Made by a program: the position numbers and the translations under genes. This document shows positions 26,232 through 36,172 of a stretch of DNA of 64,000 bases, piece by piece (within the stretch, counting starts at the first letter, position 1; each line of letters starts with the position of its first letter). The notes under the pieces were generated by a model that ran no database searches, was not told the origin of the DNA, and worked only from the letters and a program-made list of their open reading frames with translations. This DNA comes from Komarekiella atlantica HA4396-MV6. Lineage in GTDB: Bacteria; Cyanobacteriota; Cyanobacteriia; Cyanobacteriales; Nostocaceae. The stretch is from assembly GCA_019359395.1 (NCBI GenBank), contig JAHHHK010000002.1:248001-312000 (forward strand), written 5' to 3'.

Positions 26232-26930
26232 TCATCTCTTCAGTCGCATAAAAGCTGCACCAATTAATAGTCCTACAATTTGCGTCCAGTGAAACATACT
26301 AGTTTGATTTACACCAACAGGAGGAATATTTAAACTACCAATGCCATAAAACATTTGTTGCAAAAACCACCAAAATATATATACAAAAGCTGGTAGTTCG
26401 ATAGGTATATAAACAATTATTAACGGCAAAATTGTGTCAATTTTCGCTTTAGGAAGCTTTGTGACGTATGCCCCTAATATAGCTGCGATCGCGCCATTCG
26501 CTCCAATCAATGGTACTGTCAAATTTGGTTCAGCTAAAATTTGCACTACGCCTGTCAGGATGCCAGCAATCAGATAAAATCCTAGATAGCGTTCATGTCC
26601 GAGAATATTTTCTACAGTCTTGCCAAAAACCCACAAAAATAGCAGATTTCCTAATATTTGACTAAAGCTACCATGTAAAAACATCGCCAAAGGTAGCGAA
26701 AACAAACGCCAAATTACAACTATCCAAGCAGCAGGGTTAAAGAAAATTGCATTTGTAATTGCCCCATTAATCTGGGCTGGAATCACACCCCAACTGTTGA
26801 CAAAATAGCCCAATTCCCCACTTAGTTCTAATTTGAGTTCCCATAAAAATATGGCAATGTTAATCCCAATCAGCCAGTAATTAATAATCGGCTGACTGCG
26901 ACTACGAAGGTTATCACTAATAGGAATCAT
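26232..26930 (-). CDS. Rhomboid-family membrane protein lacking catalytic residues
   Basis: 232 residues with six or seven hydrophobic segments. It keeps the rhomboid architecture: the L1/TM2 motif (AMFLHGSFSQILGNLLFLWV), the TM4 glycine motif and the TM6 helix. Active rhomboids cut membrane proteins with a Ser-His pair, Ser in G-x-S-G of TM4 and His in TM6. Here TM4 reads LIGANGAIAAILGAY, with Asn at the Ser position, and TM6 reads HWTQIVGLLIGA, with Gln where A-H-I-G-G is expected. It is therefore probably an inactive, pseudoprotease rhomboid that binds rather than cuts its partners. It is a single-gene unit. Confidence 0.85.
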   Translation of the reverse strand: MIPISDNLRSRSQPIINYWLIGINIAIFLWELKLELSGELGYFVNSWGVIPAQINGAITNAIFFNPAAWIVVIWRLFSLPLAMFLHGSFSQILGNLLFLWVFGKTVENILGHERYLGFYLIAGILTGVVQILAEPNLTVPLIGANGAIAAILGAYVTKLPKAKIDTILPLIIVYIPIELPAFVYIFWWFLQQMFYGIGSLNIPPVGVNQTSMFHWTQIVGLLIGAAFMRLKR

Positions 26931-27156
26931 GGGGTTTTATGGGCTTTGCTATGCTAATTTAATAACCAATACAAAACTCAGAAACCAAAACTCGTCCGCT
27001 GTAACCTGATTGATTTTATTTTTCCAGGACGTGAGTTGCATAGAATGAAGCATTGGCTGTAGGCATTGTACTTCCTTCACCCGATGCCCCTAATGCAACA
27101 CAAGCCCCCTGTCTCCTAAGCACCAGATATATAACAGTGTGCAAATAATATCTGTT

Positions 27157-28488
27157 TTAGACAGTTACGAAATAGCTAGCACTAAGGCTGAGGTTGGTAG
27201 AACCTTGAATGATAGCAATTAGTTCAAGACTAGTTTCATTCAGGAATAAGGCTGTACCTGTAGCCAAACCAGTTGGCACTGCTCCCAAGCTATAACTAGA
27301 GTTAGAGCCAAACAATTGAAGCGTGTCTTCCAAAATATTGAAATCAGTAATTAGAGCATAGTCGTCTAGACCGGAAGTACTAGTATTGCTATCACTATAG
27401 AAGACACCTACAGTAGTACCTACTACAAAGCGATCGCTCTCAGTGCCGCCAGTTAAGCGGTCAATTTCACCAACACCTCTTGTTGCTGTATCTGCTCCTG
27501 TCAGTACGTCATTACCTTCATCTCCAAACAGGCGATCGCTACCAGTACTCCCGAAGACAGAATCATTACCACGTCCACCGTAGAGAAGATCGCTACCACT
27601 ATCCCCAAAGAGTAAATCGTTACCATCGCCACCTGTAATGTAGTCATTCCCTGCATTACCACGAATGGTATCATTGGCTGCACCACCCGCCTGGGTGTCG
27701 TTGTTAGCAGTACCCAAAAGATTTAAAGCAACAATACCCTTATTGTTTTTAGTTCTGGCATCGTTCTGCCCAGTAAATTCAGCATTGACTACTGTGTTCA
27801 AGTTCAGAAGAATGCCGTTAGACTGGGTAAAGCTATTGCCTTGGACTAATTCTGTATAGAGGGTGTGGGCATAGCCATGATTGCCAGCAAAATTCCACTG
27901 TCCAGGCTGGAATAGGTCGTTCCAATTGACGTAGATATCTAGGGTAGCCAATCGATCATCATAGCCCAGAGTTTCACTAGTATGTAAAGATACAATGCGA
28001 GTAGCATCATTTGGATCTAGGCGATCGCTTGCTGCTTTGCCTTCAAACCCTGGCCCTGCCGGATCTAGTCCTACTATTTGAGCAATAGAACGCCCAGTAG
28101 ATTCACGGTAGGCAGAGCCAGCAAATCCAGCAATGTGCGCTCCCAGGCTATGCCCGATCAGGTTGGTGTAAATGGGATCTACGCCATTATTTATTAAGTA
28201 TGTAGCTAGTTGATTACCGACATTGCGTGTTCTGCCGGCAGAAGTGGGATACCATGAGGAACTAGCTCCTTCTTCCCAATCTAGCAAAATGATATTAGCA
28301 TTGGACTCACGCTGTCGAATGGTTTGGGCTATGTTTCCCATCCAGTTGGCAGGTTTATAGTTATTACCTGCGTTGCCACCAGTGCTTTGATAACCATGAA
28401 TAACAATATAGGTCGGCGCATCAGAATTAATGCGCCCCGAACGGTTGATAGAACCGTTACCCCAAACATTAAAGTTAACTTGAACCAT
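27157..28488 (-). CDS. Secreted lipase with RTX calcium-binding repeats
   Basis: 443 residues. Residues 1-235 resemble pancreatic-type triacylglycerol lipases: nucleophile elbow NLIGHSLGAHIAG, catalytic Asp in VGLDPAGPGFE, and a candidate catalytic His in NHGYAHTLYTE. Residues about 250-350 are RTX nonapeptide repeats (GGDGNDLLFG, GGRGNDSVFG), which fold on binding calcium outside the cell. There is no N-terminal signal peptide, as expected for a type I secretion substrate recognised by its C-terminus. No secretion genes are adjacent. AGGA lies 8 bp before the start. Substrate is inferred to be an ester or lipid. Confidence 0.88.
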   Translation of the reverse strand: MVQVNFNVWGNGSINRSGRINSDAPTYIVIHGYQSTGGNAGNNYKPANWMGNIAQTIRQRESNANIILLDWEEGASSSWYPTSAGRTRNVGNQLATYLINNGVDPIYTNLIGHSLGAHIAGFAGSAYRESTGRSIAQIVGLDPAGPGFEGKAASDRLDPNDATRIVSLHTSETLGYDDRLATLDIYVNWNDLFQPGQWNFAGNHGYAHTLYTELVQGNSFTQSNGILLNLNTVVNAEFTGQNDARTKNNKGIVALNLLGTANNDTQAGGAANDTIRGNAGNDYITGGDGNDLLFGDSGSDLLYGGRGNDSVFGSTGSDRLFGDEGNDVLTGADTATRGVGEIDRLTGGTESDRFVVGTTVGVFYSDSNTSTSGLDDYALITDFNILEDTLQLFGSNSSYSLGAVPTGLATGTALFLNETSLELIAIIQGSTNLSLSASYFVTV

Positions 28489-28992
28489 TTAAAAAATCCT
28501 ATGTGAAGAATTTCTGTTTCTTAGGCTTAAAATTGTTTTGCAGCTAGAATTTCACGCCTAGATATCTGCAATAAAATAAATGCTAGATAACAAATTGTTT
28601 GGCGTAGTTAATTCCATATATGAAAATGATTTTACATAATATCAAAGTCCTTTTAGAAAGGTTCTAACAGAACCTCTCTACATGCAGATTCATACGTCAA
28701 TTCAGCAATGCCCATAATAACTAAGTCGAAAAAACTAATCTTGGGATAAGTAAATTTAAAATAGCTAATTAATCTTTTAGTTAAAATTAGCATAAATTTA
28801 ATTTAAAATTAAATAAACTTTTATTAGCAAATATTAGCCTAATTTTACCTAGTGTGGGCATTAGTCGCTCTTGAGCGATCGCACAGTGACTCGTGAGAAC
28901 CCTAAAAACCTAGACAGTAACAAATTAAATAAAATTTAGTGGTTGAGATAGCTAGATAGTTATCATACCTTTCAACCAAAGCAGTAAAAATT
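28489..28992. other. Divergent intergenic region
   Basis: AT-rich, with a single HIP1-type site near 28876. No gene or clear repeat seen. It must contain the promoters of the divergent lipase and ZIP-like genes. Confidence 0.4.
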
Positions 28993-29760
28993 ATGTTTAT
29001 AGTTACGGAGCTATCAGTGCCTAATGGTATTTTCCTATTATCTGCATTTTGTGCGATCGCTTTAGCCATCATCCATTTATTCGCTGGTAAACTGCACTTT
29101 CTCGGAACTATCCCGCGTAATCGGTGGCTTTCCTTTAGCAGTGGAGTATCTGTTGCTTATGTGTTTGTCCACATTTTGCCAGAATTGAGTGAAGCACAGA
29201 AAACAATTGAAAGCAGCCTAGACTTTGGGCTTGTCTTTCTGGAGCATCACGTTTACCTAGTCGCACTCTTTGGTATGACAATATTTTATGGACTAGAGCG
29301 AGTTGCGATGGTATCGCGTCAGCGCAATCAAAAAGCAGGTAAGGGAGATGTAACCTCTTCTGGCGTTTTCTGGCTACACATTGCTTCTTTTGCTGTTTAT
29401 AACGCTTTGATTGGCTACTTGCTAGTACATCGGGAAGAACCGGGTATTCGGAGTTTGTTTCTTTTTTTCTTCGCAATGGCGCTACATTTTGTAGTCAACG
29501 ACTACGGTTTGCGCGAAAACCATAAAGGAATCTACGATCAGATTGGGTGTTGGCTATTAGCCGCAGCAATTATTATCGGTTGGGTAATTGGTAGTGGAAC
29601 GGAAATCCATAAAGCAGCGGTTGCAGTTCTCTTTGCCTTTTTAGCCGGAGGTGTTGTCTTGAATGTACTTAAAGAAGAACTACCAGAAGAACGAGAAAGT
29701 CGCTTTTGGGCTTTTGCTCTAGGTGCTGGAAGCTATGCAAGCCTGCTGCTAACTCTTTAA
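28993..29760 (+). CDS. ZIP-like multi-pass membrane protein
   Basis: 255 residues, about eight hydrophobic segments. Motifs HILPELSEAQ (after TM2), a conserved MALHFVVNDYG in the middle and LKEELPEERESRF near the end recall the metal-binding His/Glu positions of ZIP transporters, but the fit is partial and a metal specificity cannot be given. The gene is followed directly by five CAGTAAA heptamers and a small hairpin, and converges on the WD40 gene. Confidence 0.6.
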   Translation: MFIVTELSVPNGIFLLSAFCAIALAIIHLFAGKLHFLGTIPRNRWLSFSSGVSVAYVFVHILPELSEAQKTIESSLDFGLVFLEHHVYLVALFGMTIFYGLERVAMVSRQRNQKAGKGDVTSSGVFWLHIASFAVYNALIGYLLVHREEPGIRSLFLFFFAMALHFVVNDYGLRENHKGIYDQIGCWLLAAAIIIGWVIGSGTEIHKAAVAVLFAFLAGGVVLNVLKEELPEERESRFWAFALGAGSYASLLLTL

Positions 29761-29800
29761 CAGTAAACAGTAAACAGTAAACAGTAAACAGTTTACTGAT
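29760..29800. repeat. CAGTAAA heptamer array ending in a hairpin
   Basis: Five CAGTAAA units start at the stop codon of the upstream gene; the last pairs with TTTACTG around a 3-nt loop. The same heptamer occurs at 21960. It may help end transcription between the convergent genes. Confidence 0.7.
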
Positions 29801-29892
29801 TTAATATTCTTTTAATTGAGACTCAACAATGGTTGGATATACCAAATCTACTGGTTAAAATTCAATCCCATCTCAATAAATCGCTGATTATA

Positions 29893-32800
29893 TTACTCTT
29901 TGCCAAAAGATTTAATTTCAATCGCCCCTAAAGTTTTCAGTGTAGTCTTTTGAGCTTCAGTTAGACTTATAATACCAGTAATATTCATGTCCTCGTAGAG
30001 CCGCTCGGCTCTGAGTGTGTTGACGCATTTGCCCATACTGACATCCCAAAGCTTAATTGTTTCATCTTGGCTACCGCTAGCTATAATCAGACCAGCTGGA
30101 CTGAAATTGACAGACCAGACCTTGTTTGTGTGACCATGTAATACTTTGAGACATTGACCGCTATGTGCATCCCACAAGCGCACAGTTTGATCGTGACTGC
30201 CACTAGCTAAAGTACAACTATCCAGACTTCCAGGCATGGTTTGGCTTAAGCTTACAGAGTAAACTCCACTGGTGTGACCGTGTAACACTTTTAAGCAGTG
30301 ACCATCCGAGACATTCCATAACCTGATAGTGCGATCGTCACTGCCACTGGCTAAGATTTGACCATCTGGACTAAAGCTGACTGAGCAGATCCCACTGCTA
30401 TGACCATGTAATACTTTTAAACACTGGCCGTCTCGCATATCCCACAATCGCACAGAGGAGTCAAAACTACCGCTAGCTAAGATTTGACCATCTGGACTGA
30501 AACTGACTGAGCGTACCCAATCCTTGTTACCATGTAATACTTTTAAACACTGGCCGTCTCGCATATCCCACAATCGCACAGAAGAGTCATTACTACCACT
30601 AGCTAGAATTTGACCATCTGGACTAAAGCTGATTGAGCGTACCCAATCTGTGTGACCGTATAAAACTTGAAAACACTTACCACTGTGCACATTCCACAAC
30701 CATATTAAGGAATCATGGCTGCAACTGGCCAAAGTCTGACCATCTGGACTGAAAGTAGCTGCCCAAGTCGCACTCGTATGACCCTGCAAAACTTGCAAGC
30801 AATGACCATCCTGCACATCCCACAAGCGCACCATAGTGTCATTGCTGCAACTGGCCAAAATCCGGCCATTGGAATTAAAGCTGACTGACAATATTCCACT
30901 GGTGAGTCCCTGCAAAACTTGAAAGCACTGACCATCCTGTACATCCCACAAACGCACCGTAGCGTCATTACTGCAACTGGCCAAAGTTCGACGATCAGGA
31001 CTGAAGTTAACTGACCAAACCCCAGTGCTATGTCCTTGCAAGACTTGGAGGCATCGACCGCCTTGCACATCCCATATCCTTACCGAAGAGTCATTACTGC
31101 CACTGGCTACGGTCTGACCGTCTGGACTAAAGTTAATTGACCAGACTGCACTGGCGTGACCTTGCAAAAGTTGAAGACACTGACCAGCAGCAATATCCCA
31201 CAACCGTACACAGGAATCATTACTACCACTAGCTAGCATCTGACCATCTGGACTGAAACTAACTGAGCGTACGCCACTGGTGTGACCGAGCAAAACTTGC
31301 AAATGCTTACCAGTAGCAATATCCCACAACTTGATTGAGGAGTCATTACTGCCGCTGGCTAGCATCTGACCATCTGGACTGAAGCTAACAGAGTAAACTC
31401 CATTAGTATGACCTTGCAAAACTTGCAAGCAGTTACCAGAAACGACATCCCACAAACGAATAGAGGAGTCATGACTGCCACTTGCCAGAGTTTGACCATC
31501 AAGATTGAAGCTGACTGAACGGACTCCACTGGTATGGCCATGTAAAACTTGCAAGCAGTTACCAGAAACGACATCCCATAGTCGAATACTTTGATCATGG
31601 CTACCACTTACTAAGGTACGACAATCTGGACTGAAATTAACTGCCCAAACCCAACCTGTATGTCCCTCAAATGTTAGAAGTTGTTTACCATCTGCTACTT
31701 GCCATAAACGAACTTTCCCATCTACCTCACCTGTCGCTAAGAGTTTGCCGTCTGGGTTAAAAGCAACCGCCACTACACCAGTTAAAGTTTCAGCAAAAAC
31801 CGACTTAGCCAGATTGGCGTTCTGAAAATTAACGCCAGCTAGATTCAGCTGCCGCAAATCTGCTTGCCATACACATATTTTGGAAAAGTCATACCCCCGC
31901 AAATCTACTTGCAAATATCCCAATAAATTGAGAATATTGCCGCCTACATATCCTGGTTGTTGAGGATGTAATAAACGCTGATGTTCGAGCAACTGTTTTA
32001 ATTGCCGTTCTACAACTGGCTGACTGCTTAACTGTGCTAGCAGACGCTCAATTAATGGTTGCACAATCAGCCGCTTTTGCGTTTCGCGCACGTAGTCTTT
32101 AGCAGTGGCTTGCATGAGAGCGTAATTTTGGAGGACGTGTGTAGAGGAAGATTCTAGGAGTTCTGCATTCTCTAAGTCACACTTGTTTATTTCTTCACAA
32201 GCTTGCTCTACCAATCTTTCTGTGAAATATTCCATCACCACTGGTTGCAGCGAGAATCGTTCAGCGCTTTTTTCGATTAGAGATCGTCTTAAGAGCGAGG
32301 TAAGGGCTTCTGGTAACTTTTGCTTAGATACAACTGTAACTATCTCTTGTGCTAACTCAGAGATTGACATTGGCCCTCGATTAATCGCTAGCCATAGCAT
32401 CACTTCCTGTTCGATCGCTGATAGACGTTCGCACTGCCGTTTGAGTAAGTCACGGGTATCATCAAAAACTAGGATTCCTTGTTTGACATAGTGCAAAACT
32501 TCAGCGATTTTACCATTGAAGATTTCTAGGGTGGCGGCAGCAACGAGTTTTAAAGCTAGGGGATTGCCTTGATAGTGCTCAATCAGCATCTTCCATTCTG
32601 CGTCTTGCCCGATAAAGTCACCTTTGTGCTGGAACAAATGCTGTACTTCATTAGGGCGAAGTCCTTGCAGTTGGAGCGATCGCACTCTCGATTTTTTACC
32701 GTCCAGTAACGTAATTTCTCTAGGCTGTTCTCGACTAGTTAGCATTACACAACTCTCATGAAGCGATTCCCCAATACATCGGAGTAATTGCCCATAACCC

Positions 32801-33537
32801 TCGTAGCCTGTCCGATATTGCCCTACCTGACTCCCACTGCTCAAAATCGTTTCGGCATTATCCAAAATTAATAGACAGCGAGATGAGCGTAAACCCTCCA
32901 TCAGCTTAGACAGTTTCCCCGTTAGGTTAGTGGGCATCATCATATCCTCGCCCGATACCCGCAGCAAAACTTGCAATACGCTAGTTAGTAACTCTTCTAA
33001 GGATGGTGCATTTTGCAGCGATCGCCACACCACCACTTCAAACTCTGACTGAATTTCTTGAGCAAGCTTTACCGCTAACGCACTTTTGCCAATACCACCA
33101 ATGCCAAGTAATGCTATCAGACGGCAACGGTCTTGCACAACCCACTGCTTCAACTGCAACAGTTCCGCTTCCCGCCCATAGAACACCGAGACATCCGCAG
33201 CCTCTCCCCAATCCTGTCGCTGATTAGGCTGTCGAACTTCCAAGTTTTGTGGTGAAAGGACAGATTGAGTGTAGTCTTCCTTTAATAACTGTGAACCAAA
33301 AGCTTGCAAAAAGCGAACAAGCGTTCGTTTATCTACAGCTTGTTCTTGTTTGAGAATCCGAGCGAGCGTATTTAACGACAACCCTGTATACTCGCTGAGT
33401 TGTTCTTGAGTAAAGTATTGCCCACCGTTACGTTCTATTTCTGCTTCCCGCATCACCTGTTGTAGTTTGTGCCGTCCTTGAGTAGTGAGGATAACACCAC
33501 GCTCACGTCTGGATTTACGCGGGTACTTTGGGGGCAT
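29893..33537 (-). CDS. HTH-NB-ARC-WD40 STAND protein with 14 WD repeats
   Basis: 1214 residues. The N-terminal 75 residues hold a helix-turn-helix (FTQEQLSEYTGLSLNTLARI). An NB-ARC type STAND NTPase follows (P-loop ALLGIGGIGKSALAVKLA near 140; Walker B CLLILDNAE). A short pentapeptide-like stretch (VNFQNANLAKSVF) at about 560-580 leads into 14 WD40 repeats, enough for two seven-bladed propellers. Most blades are nearly identical (SVSFSPDGQ.LASGSND). Such proteins switch on by nucleotide-dependent oligomerisation when the propeller senses a ligand. The target is unknown. The high identity between blades implies recent duplication or gene conversion. Confidence 0.9.
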   Translation of the reverse strand: MPPKYPRKSRRERGVILTTQGRHKLQQVMREAEIERNGGQYFTQEQLSEYTGLSLNTLARILKQEQAVDKRTLVRFLQAFGSQLLKEDYTQSVLSPQNLEVRQPNQRQDWGEAADVSVFYGREAELLQLKQWVVQDRCRLIALLGIGGIGKSALAVKLAQEIQSEFEVVVWRSLQNAPSLEELLTSVLQVLLRVSGEDMMMPTNLTGKLSKLMEGLRSSRCLLILDNAETILSSGSQVGQYRTGYEGYGQLLRCIGESLHESCVMLTSREQPREITLLDGKKSRVRSLQLQGLRPNEVQHLFQHKGDFIGQDAEWKMLIEHYQGNPLALKLVAAATLEIFNGKIAEVLHYVKQGILVFDDTRDLLKRQCERLSAIEQEVMLWLAINRGPMSISELAQEIVTVVSKQKLPEALTSLLRRSLIEKSAERFSLQPVVMEYFTERLVEQACEEINKCDLENAELLESSSTHVLQNYALMQATAKDYVRETQKRLIVQPLIERLLAQLSSQPVVERQLKQLLEHQRLLHPQQPGYVGGNILNLLGYLQVDLRGYDFSKICVWQADLRQLNLAGVNFQNANLAKSVFAETLTGVVAVAFNPDGKLLATGEVDGKVRLWQVADGKQLLTFEGHTGWVWAVNFSPDCRTLVSGSHDQSIRLWDVVSGNCLQVLHGHTSGVRSVSFNLDGQTLASGSHDSSIRLWDVVSGNCLQVLQGHTNGVYSVSFSPDGQMLASGSNDSSIKLWDIATGKHLQVLLGHTSGVRSVSFSPDGQMLASGSNDSCVRLWDIAAGQCLQLLQGHASAVWSINFSPDGQTVASGSNDSSVRIWDVQGGRCLQVLQGHSTGVWSVNFSPDRRTLASCSNDATVRLWDVQDGQCFQVLQGLTSGILSVSFNSNGRILASCSNDTMVRLWDVQDGHCLQVLQGHTSATWAATFSPDGQTLASCSHDSLIWLWNVHSGKCFQVLYGHTDWVRSISFSPDGQILASGSNDSSVRLWDMRDGQCLKVLHGNKDWVRSVSFSPDGQILASGSFDSSVRLWDMRDGQCLKVLHGHSSGICSVSFSPDGQILASGSDDRTIRLWNVSDGHCLKVLHGHTSGVYSVSLSQTMPGSLDSCTLASGSHDQTVRLWDAHSGQCLKVLHGHTNKVWSVNFSPAGLIIASGSQDETIKLWDVSMGKCVNTLRAERLYEDMNITGIISLTEAQKTTLKTLGAIEIKSFGKE

Positions 33538-34088
33538 AGGAATCTGAGAATTTGAACTCTTGATGCTATGAGCTTACTCAGTTAAGTTGTTACTCTCAAA
33601 ATATAATATTTTCTCAAGAATCACCACAATTTAATATTTTCTAAATTATTTGCTGTGCTTTATATGTATCAGTCATTTGGCGATCGCATTTAGGCAAAGT
33701 GTTTCGTTTATTTTTAACTTGCTTAACTTGAGTGGTGAAAAAGCATAAGACGTTGCAAACTACAAAAGTATCTCTCGTTGATTATTTGTATAAAAAACAC
33801 GTGAGTATCCTTTTATGATCAGACTTTTAGTAAATTTGCTTGAAGCAGTCTTATTCCTCTCTGTGCCTTTGTGGTTTAAAAATTCTTTATTTAACCATAG
33901 ATTTCCTAGTGGAACTAAAAACAAATTATCGAAGTATGAGTTAGCTCATAGAAGCAACGATACTTCACCTATATAAATAAAGGCATAGATGAAATTGAAC
34001 AAGAACCAAAGTTAAATACAACAAAACTTTGAGACATTTCAAATCATCTTAAATATTATCAAAAAAACTCCGCCAAGGAAGGTTTCCT
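33538..34088. other. Intergenic region
   Basis: AT-rich with no gene visible and a single HIP1-type site near 33682. It separates the minus-strand WD40 gene from the plus-strand methyltransferase cluster and should hold both promoters. Confidence 0.4.
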
Positions 34089-34291
34089 ATGAAGTTTCCA
34101 GCTATTCAAAAATCTAATTCTACGTTAATTTCACGTCTTCAAATTACCAAAAAACAATATTAATTTCTCGCTGGTCACAAGTAGATAATAAATTAGTTTG
34201 CCAATGGTCATTATCTAATAATCATCATTTAAATTTCAGTACAAAAATCATGGCTAAAACAAATTGTAGGCTTTCCAAACGCTTCAATTAA
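34089..34291 (+). pseudogene. Short frameshifted reading frame
   Basis: ATG 34089 has a strong ribosome binding site (AAGGAAGG) and reads MKFPAIQKSNSTLISRLQIT, then stops at TAA after a run of six A. Shifting one base at that run continues as ILISRWSQVDNKLVCQWSLS... to TAA at 34291. The second part looks like real protein. I take it as a small gene broken by a frameshift, or possibly slippage; the family is not recognised. Confidence 0.35.
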
Positions 34292-34372
34292 TTGTTCAGC
34301 AATATTTACAAAGCCCTTTCTTTGTTTCTTGGTCAAAAATGTCTATGTTTATCGAATCAATCTCGAATAATC

Positions 34373-35149
34373 ATGATTAAAAAAACACTGGATTTGGAAA
34401 CTGTACCTGGATATGAAGTATTGGCTCAGGCAGGTAAAACGGTTTTGCGTCCTGGTGGACGACAAGCTACAGAACAACTCTGGCAATGGGCAAACTTTCA
34501 ACCAGGTCAAACAGTTCTAGAATTAGCATCTGGTTTGGGTACTAGTGCGATCGCCTTAGCAAAACGCTATGGAGTTAATGTTGTTGGCATCGAGAAGGAC
34601 TCTCATCGAGTAGCGATCGCTACTCAACGAGTGCAATCAGCCCGACTAGATCATCAAGTTCAAATTATCCCTGGAAATATCTTTGCACTAGAGACAATTT
34701 CTCAGCAATTTGACTATGTACTAGCAGAAGCCATTCTGACGATGCAATCCCCCAGAGGCAAAGCCAAAATTTTGCAGGGAATCTATCAGCATCTCAAACC
34801 CGGTGGTCAATTTCTTACCCATGAATTGCTAGCACGCAACCATCAAGTAGAACTGCATCGTGTCTTATCTTCTGTAAACCGAGTAAATGCCACACCTCTA
34901 TCTATTGCAGACTGGAAAGCTACTCTAGAAACCGCAGGTTTGCACATTCAGAATAGCCAAACAGGAGCAATGTGTTTGTTGCATTTACCATCTTTGATTG
35001 CAGACGAAGGCATTAATAACACCCTAAAAATTTTTTGGAACATTGCCACACAACCACAAATGCGATCGCGAGTGTTAGCAATACGCCAAGTGTTTCAACA
35101 ATATCAGCAGGACTTAGGCTACATCATTTTAGCTACCACAAAGTTCTAA
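34373..35149 (+). CDS. Class I SAM-dependent methyltransferase
   Basis: 258 residues from ATG 34373 (an in-frame ATG at 34292 would add 27 unlikely residues). Motif I is VLELASGLGTSAIALAKRYG; the acidic residue of motif II is in VVGIEKDS; a later motif is LKPGGQFLTHELL. It transfers a methyl group from SAM to an unidentified small molecule or protein. It is the first gene of a same-strand run with a catechol dioxygenase 22 bp downstream, so a phenol or catechol O-methyltransferase role is possible, but that rests only on context. Confidence 0.8.
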   Translation: MIKKTLDLETVPGYEVLAQAGKTVLRPGGRQATEQLWQWANFQPGQTVLELASGLGTSAIALAKRYGVNVVGIEKDSHRVAIATQRVQSARLDHQVQIIPGNIFALETISQQFDYVLAEAILTMQSPRGKAKILQGIYQHLKPGGQFLTHELLARNHQVELHRVLSSVNRVNATPLSIADWKATLETAGLHIQNSQTGAMCLLHLPSLIADEGINNTLKIFWNIATQPQMRSRVLAIRQVFQQYQQDLGYIILATTKF

Positions 35150-35171
35150 CGCAATTTATAGGAATTAAGTT

Positions 35172-36089
35172 ATGACTAACATTACTCTCGACAATATTAC
35201 TCAGGCAGTAATTAATCACGGTGATGGCGGCCAGTCGCACCCGCGACTATATGAGATTTACACAAGTCTGGTTACACATCTGCACACCTTCGTGCGGGAG
35301 GTAAATCTGACCGAGCAAGAGTTACAACTAGGACGCGATTTCCTCAATCGGGCGAGTCATTACACACAAGAGATCCCAAGCGGAGAGATCCACATGCTAA
35401 CGGATCTATTAGGAATCTCAGAACTAGTGGAGTTGTTGCACGACATAAATCGAGGCACAGCCACAGAAAGCAATCTGGAAGGGCCTTTGTATGTACCAGA
35501 TGCACCAAAACGCCAGATGGGCGATCGCCTCGGAGTTGATCAAGCCGGTGATAGGCTTTTATTGTCAGGATACGTATTAGATTTGAACGGCCAGCCGATT
35601 CCCGATGCACTCATTGAAGTCTGGCAGTCGAATTCCCAAGGACTCTATGACCTGCAAGATCCATCCCAGCCGCAAGGTAACTTTCGAGGTTGTTTCAGAA
35701 CTAAGGCAGATGGTAAGTATGAGTTTGAAACTGTTGTACCACAGGGATATAATGTCCCAGCTAGCGGGCCATCTGGTGAGGTGCTACGGCTTTTAGGGCG
35801 GCATACTTGGCGGGCTGCACATATTCACTTTAAGCTGAGCGCAGCAGGCTACTCTCCTCTGATCACGCAGATATTTATTGATGGAGACTCTCACATTGAT
35901 TCAGATACAACTTTTTCGGTGAAATCTGCGATCGTCAAGTTGCAAAAGCATGAAAGACCAGAAGAACTGTTCGCGCACAATCAAAACAAACCCTTTTATA
36001 CAACCGAGTTTAACTTTGTTCTTCAACCAACCGCTTCTGAAACAAGCAGGGTAGAGCATTTGACTTTATTGAAGCAGGCAGGGGGGTAG
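35172..36089 (+). CDS. Intradiol ring-cleavage dioxygenase (catechol 1,2-dioxygenase-like)
   Basis: 305 residues, the usual length. Residues 1-100 form the helical N-terminal dimerisation domain. The catalytic part carries the four expected non-haem Fe(III) ligands: Tyr in EVWQSNSQGLYDLQD (near 158), Tyr in VPQGYNVPASGPSG (near 192) and two His in RAAHIHF (near 215 and 217). Enzymes of this type open catechol or hydroxyquinol between the hydroxyl groups to a muconate. Start ATG has AGGA 8 bp upstream. No muconate cycloisomerase or other beta-ketoadipate pathway gene is adjacent, so the product may be used differently here. Confidence 0.88.
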   Translation: MTNITLDNITQAVINHGDGGQSHPRLYEIYTSLVTHLHTFVREVNLTEQELQLGRDFLNRASHYTQEIPSGEIHMLTDLLGISELVELLHDINRGTATESNLEGPLYVPDAPKRQMGDRLGVDQAGDRLLLSGYVLDLNGQPIPDALIEVWQSNSQGLYDLQDPSQPQGNFRGCFRTKADGKYEFETVVPQGYNVPASGPSGEVLRLLGRHTWRAAHIHFKLSAAGYSPLITQIFIDGDSHIDSDTTFSVKSAIVKLQKHERPEELFAHNQNKPFYTTEFNFVLQPTASETSRVEHLTLLKQAGG

Positions 36090-36091
36090 GG

Positions 36092-36160
36092 AGGCAGAGG
36101 GGCAAGAGGATAATTCTCTTTCCCATTCCCCATTCCCCAGTCCCCATTCCCTTTTACTTT
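36092..36160. repeat. Short tandem repeats between dioxygenase and cytochrome c genes
   Basis: GGGAGGCAGAGGGGCAAGAG-like purine repeats are followed by CCCATTCC heptamer-type units. Typical cyanobacterial STRR, noncoding here. Confidence 0.7.
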
Positions 36161-36172
36161 CTGAGGTGTGAA

